Source: Stenotrophomonas maltophilia
GTDB lineage: Bacteria; Pseudomonadota; Gammaproteobacteria; Xanthomonadales; Xanthomonadaceae
Assembly (NCBI RefSeq): GCF_002799155.1
Contig: NZ_NERD01000002.1
Location: 186,001 to 250,000, forward strand
Length of the DNA: 64,000 nt
Direction of reading: 5' to 3'
Of the stretch, positions 62,225 to 64,000 are shown piece after piece (positions within the stretch are counted from its first letter, which is position 1; each line of letters opens with the position of its first letter). A model generated the notes under the pieces. The model saw nothing but the letters and a program-made list of their open reading frames with translations, did not search any database and was not told where the DNA came from. The position numbers and the translations under genes are program-made.

Positions 62225-62952
62225 GTGGCATGCTGCGCGTGTTGATCGTCGATGACGCACGGCTGGCGCGCCAGGAGCTGCGCACGCTGTTGTCGGCGCT
62301 GCCCTGGGTGCAGTGCGTGGGCGAGGCCGACGATGTGCCCGCTGCACGCGAGGCGATCGCCATGCTGGCGCCGGACCTGGTGCTGCTGGATGTGCAGATG
62401 CCCTCCGGCAGTGGCTTCGATGTGCTGGATGGGCTGGAGACGGTGCCGGCGGTGATCTTCGTTACTGCCTACGACACCTACGCGGTACGCGCGTTCCAGG
62501 CCAACGCGCTGGACTACCTGGTGAAGCCGGTCGAAGCACCGCGCTTGCTGGAAGCGTTGCAGCGGGCGCGCCAGCGCGAGGTGGTGGCGGGTGGAATGCC
62601 GGAGCCGCGCAGCACGCTCGGTCCGCAGGACCAGGTGTTCGTGCGCGAGGGCGAACGCTGCTGGTTCGTGGCGGTCTCGGAGATCCGTCGGCTGGTGGTG
62701 GATGGCAACTACACACGGCTGTGGTTCCGCGACCAGAACGCGTTGCTGGCCCGCAGCCTGAGCGCGCTGGAGGCGCGCCTGCCCCCGGAGCTGTTCTTCC
62801 GTGCCAACCGCAACACGCTGGTCAACCTGCGCCGCATCCGAGGCGTGGTGCCCAGCATCGCTGATGGCTACGACCTGGCACTGGATGACGGCAGCGAGGT
62901 GGAGGTGTCGCGGCGGCAGGCGCGGGAGCTGCGCGAGCGGATGGCGTTGTAG
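62221..62952 (+). CDS. LytR/AlgR-type response regulator
   Basis: 243 residues. Receiver domain (~5-120) with the phospho-acceptor in LVLLDVQMPSG and the conserved VTAYDTYAVRAF and YLVKPV motifs. A LytTR DNA-binding domain follows (~145-240: DQVFVREGERCWFVAVSEIR, VDGNYTRLWF, FFRANRNTLVNLRRI). It is the cognate partner of the kinase encoded upstream. Target genes cannot be read here. Confidence 0.94.
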   Translation: MSGMLRVLIVDDARLARQELRTLLSALPWVQCVGEADDVPAAREAIAMLAPDLVLLDVQMPSGSGFDVLDGLETVPAVIFVTAYDTYAVRAFQANALDYLVKPVEAPRLLEALQRARQREVVAGGMPEPRSTLGPQDQVFVREGERCWFVAVSEIRRLVVDGNYTRLWFRDQNALLARSLSALEARLPPELFFRANRNTLVNLRRIRGVVPSIADGYDLALDDGSEVEVSRRQARELRERMAL

Positions 62953-62958
62953 CTGCCG

Positions 62959-64000
62959 CTACAGCTCGGCACTGACCGGGCTGGTAAGGAAGCCCCACAG
63001 CAGGCGCGCCATCACTGCCGGTGAGCGTGCCTGTGCGCGGGCGTAGGCGAGCAGTGCATCCAGCCGCGGGCGGTCGTAGAGATGGCCGGCCAGCAGCACC
63101 GCATGCACGCGGCGGGTATTGGCGGTGTCGTGCAGCGGGTTGCCATCCAGCAACACGAGGTCTGCGGCTTTGCCGACTTCGACGCTGCCATGTGATGCCT
63201 GCAGCTGCAGATGGCGCGCAGCCTGCAGCGTGGCAGCACGCAATACGTCGGCCTGGCTCAGGCCGGCTTGCCGCAGCCACTGCAGTTCATCATGGTAGCG
63301 GAAGCCGCCCAGCCCGGTATCGGTGCCGACCAGCACGGTGACGCCGGCGCGATGCGCGGCACCGGTCAGCGCCAGCCCGTGCTCGAAGTAGGCTTTCAAT
63401 GCGTCTTCGCCGCGCAGGCCGGGGTAGCGCGTCACGGTGGCCTGCAGGTCATCACGCCACGCCCAGCGTGAAAGCGGATCGAGATAGGCCAGGCGTGGAT
63501 CGTCGATGAAGGCAGGGTCGCGTGCACGTGCATCTTCTTCGCGGGTGACATGGGTGGGTACGAACGCGGCACCGCTGGCCTGCATCCCGCCGAACGCCTC
63601 GTTGCAGAGCGCGGGCTGGTAGCCGCCGACCATGCGTTCGGCCAGCGCGGTTGGATCCTCGCTGTCGAGCGTGCCACCGCGCCACGCCGCCGCGTTGTCG
63701 AAGCAGTGGCGCACAAACAGATGGGCATGCTCGAAGCTGCGTTGGCCTGCCTGCACGGCGTCTTCCAGAGGCACGACCCTGGGCAGGTGGCCGACCAACG
63801 GACGGCGCAGCTGCTGCGCCTCGGTGGCCAGCCGCTGGTAGGTGTCCGCACGCAGCCGGTTGTAGACCTTCAACGCATCAACACCGCGCGCGCTGTACAT
63901 GCGTGCACGCGCAGCGGCGGCCCCCGGCGCGAGTGACGGATCTTCGAAGTAGAAACTGGCGATCTGCACGAAGCGCGGTGCAACCTGCTGCCCGGCAATG
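62959..64000 (-). CDS. Amidohydrolase-family protein, 5' end cut by the window edge
   Basis: At least 347 residues on the minus strand, open to the right edge. It is an imidazolonepropionase-like amidohydrolase without the N-terminal metal-binding HxH part, which would lie beyond 64000. Visible: ALKVYNRLRADTYQRLA (Lys of the carboxylated-Lys type), FEHAHLF (His), VLVGTDTGLGGFRYHDEL (Asp) and the C-terminal LQAARHLQLQASHGSVEVGKAADLVLLDGNPL. The substrate is unknown. It ends 6 nt after the convergent response regulator gene. Confidence 0.85.
   Translation of the reverse strand, partial: IAGQQVAPRFVQIASFYFEDPSLAPGAAAARARMYSARGVDALKVYNRLRADTYQRLATEAQQLRRPLVGHLPRVVPLEDAVQAGQRSFEHAHLFVRHCFDNAAAWRGGTLDSEDPTALAERMVGGYQPALCNEAFGGMQASGAAFVPTHVTREEDARARDPAFIDDPRLAYLDPLSRWAWRDDLQATVTRYPGLRGEDALKAYFEHGLALTGAAHRAGVTVLVGTDTGLGGFRYHDELQWLRQAGLSQADVLRAATLQAARHLQLQASHGSVEVGKAADLVLLDGNPLHDTANTRRVHAVLLAGHLYDRPRLDALLAYARAQARSPAVMARLLWGFLTSPVSAEL

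Noticed and set aside
1..64000. Search for tRNA genes, insertion-sequence transposases, integrases, toxin-antitoxin pairs and prophage genes
   Set aside because: None could be supported by reading. The mobile signal is limited to short palindromic repeats, and no RAYT-type transposase is in the window.

Overview
This 64-kb window is a GC-rich gammaproteobacterial chromosome segment that most resembles Stenotrophomonas (S. maltophilia complex, Xanthomonadaceae). The assignment rests on the intergenic palindromes ending in GTAG/CTAC (the SMAG repeats described in S. maltophilia), an Ax21-type outer-membrane protein, the gene order, and MraZ/RsmH/FtsL-type sequences typical of the family. It was made by reading the sequence only; no database search was run.

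Layout. 1-5.3 kb: the 5' end of ettA (minus), an RcnB-like basic periplasmic protein, glyA, three tandem paralogous small membrane proteins, and a second small membrane-protein family present as one intact copy plus two broken copies. 5.3-13.8 kb: a riboflavin/thiamine block, nrdR-ribD and then ribE-ribBA(RibBX type)-ribH-nusB-thiL. An FMN riboswitch precedes ribE, which has a TTG start. Two minus-strand exported proteins and an Ax21-like barrel sit inside this block. 14-26 kb: an accessory island of four large type V autotransporters. Three are minus-strand tandem paralogs with nearly identical barrels and divergent passenger N-termini. The fourth is divergent on the plus strand. 26-35.5 kb: an OafA-type acyltransferase with SGNH domain, a GlcD-like FAD oxidase, a YdjM-like membrane protein, yraN-lpoA divergent from rsmI, RNase P RNA, a DM13 protein and an NRDE/TANGO2 protein. 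35.7-52.7 kb: the complete dcw cell-wall/division cluster mraZ-rsmH-ftsL-ftsI-murE-murF-mraY-ftsW-murG-murC-ddlB-ftsQ-ftsA-ftsZ, followed by lpxC. Most junctions are 4-nt start/stop overlaps, and phased MraZ boxes lie at the promoter. 52.9-64 kb: dciA-like gene (minus), M23 peptidase, secA, a Nudix-ThiE fusion, a DUF4124 protein, metF, an alpha/beta hydrolase, a LytS/AlgZ-type kinase with a LytR/AlgR-type regulator, and the 3' part of an amidohydrolase.

The housekeeping content is conventional. The unusual signal is repetitive: two families of short palindromes. One is SMAG-like. The other is a 35-42 bp stem-loop with GGGGTC/GACCCC ends, found at about 15 sites and often as inverted doublets 13-24 bp apart, which is REPIN-like architecture. 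Three copies of these palindromes lie inside open reading frames and are translated in frame (NRDE protein, DUF4124 protein, YdjM-like protein). The autotransporter array looks like a mosaic in which barrels are homogenised while passengers diverge. No tRNA, CRISPR array, insertion sequence or prophage was recognised.
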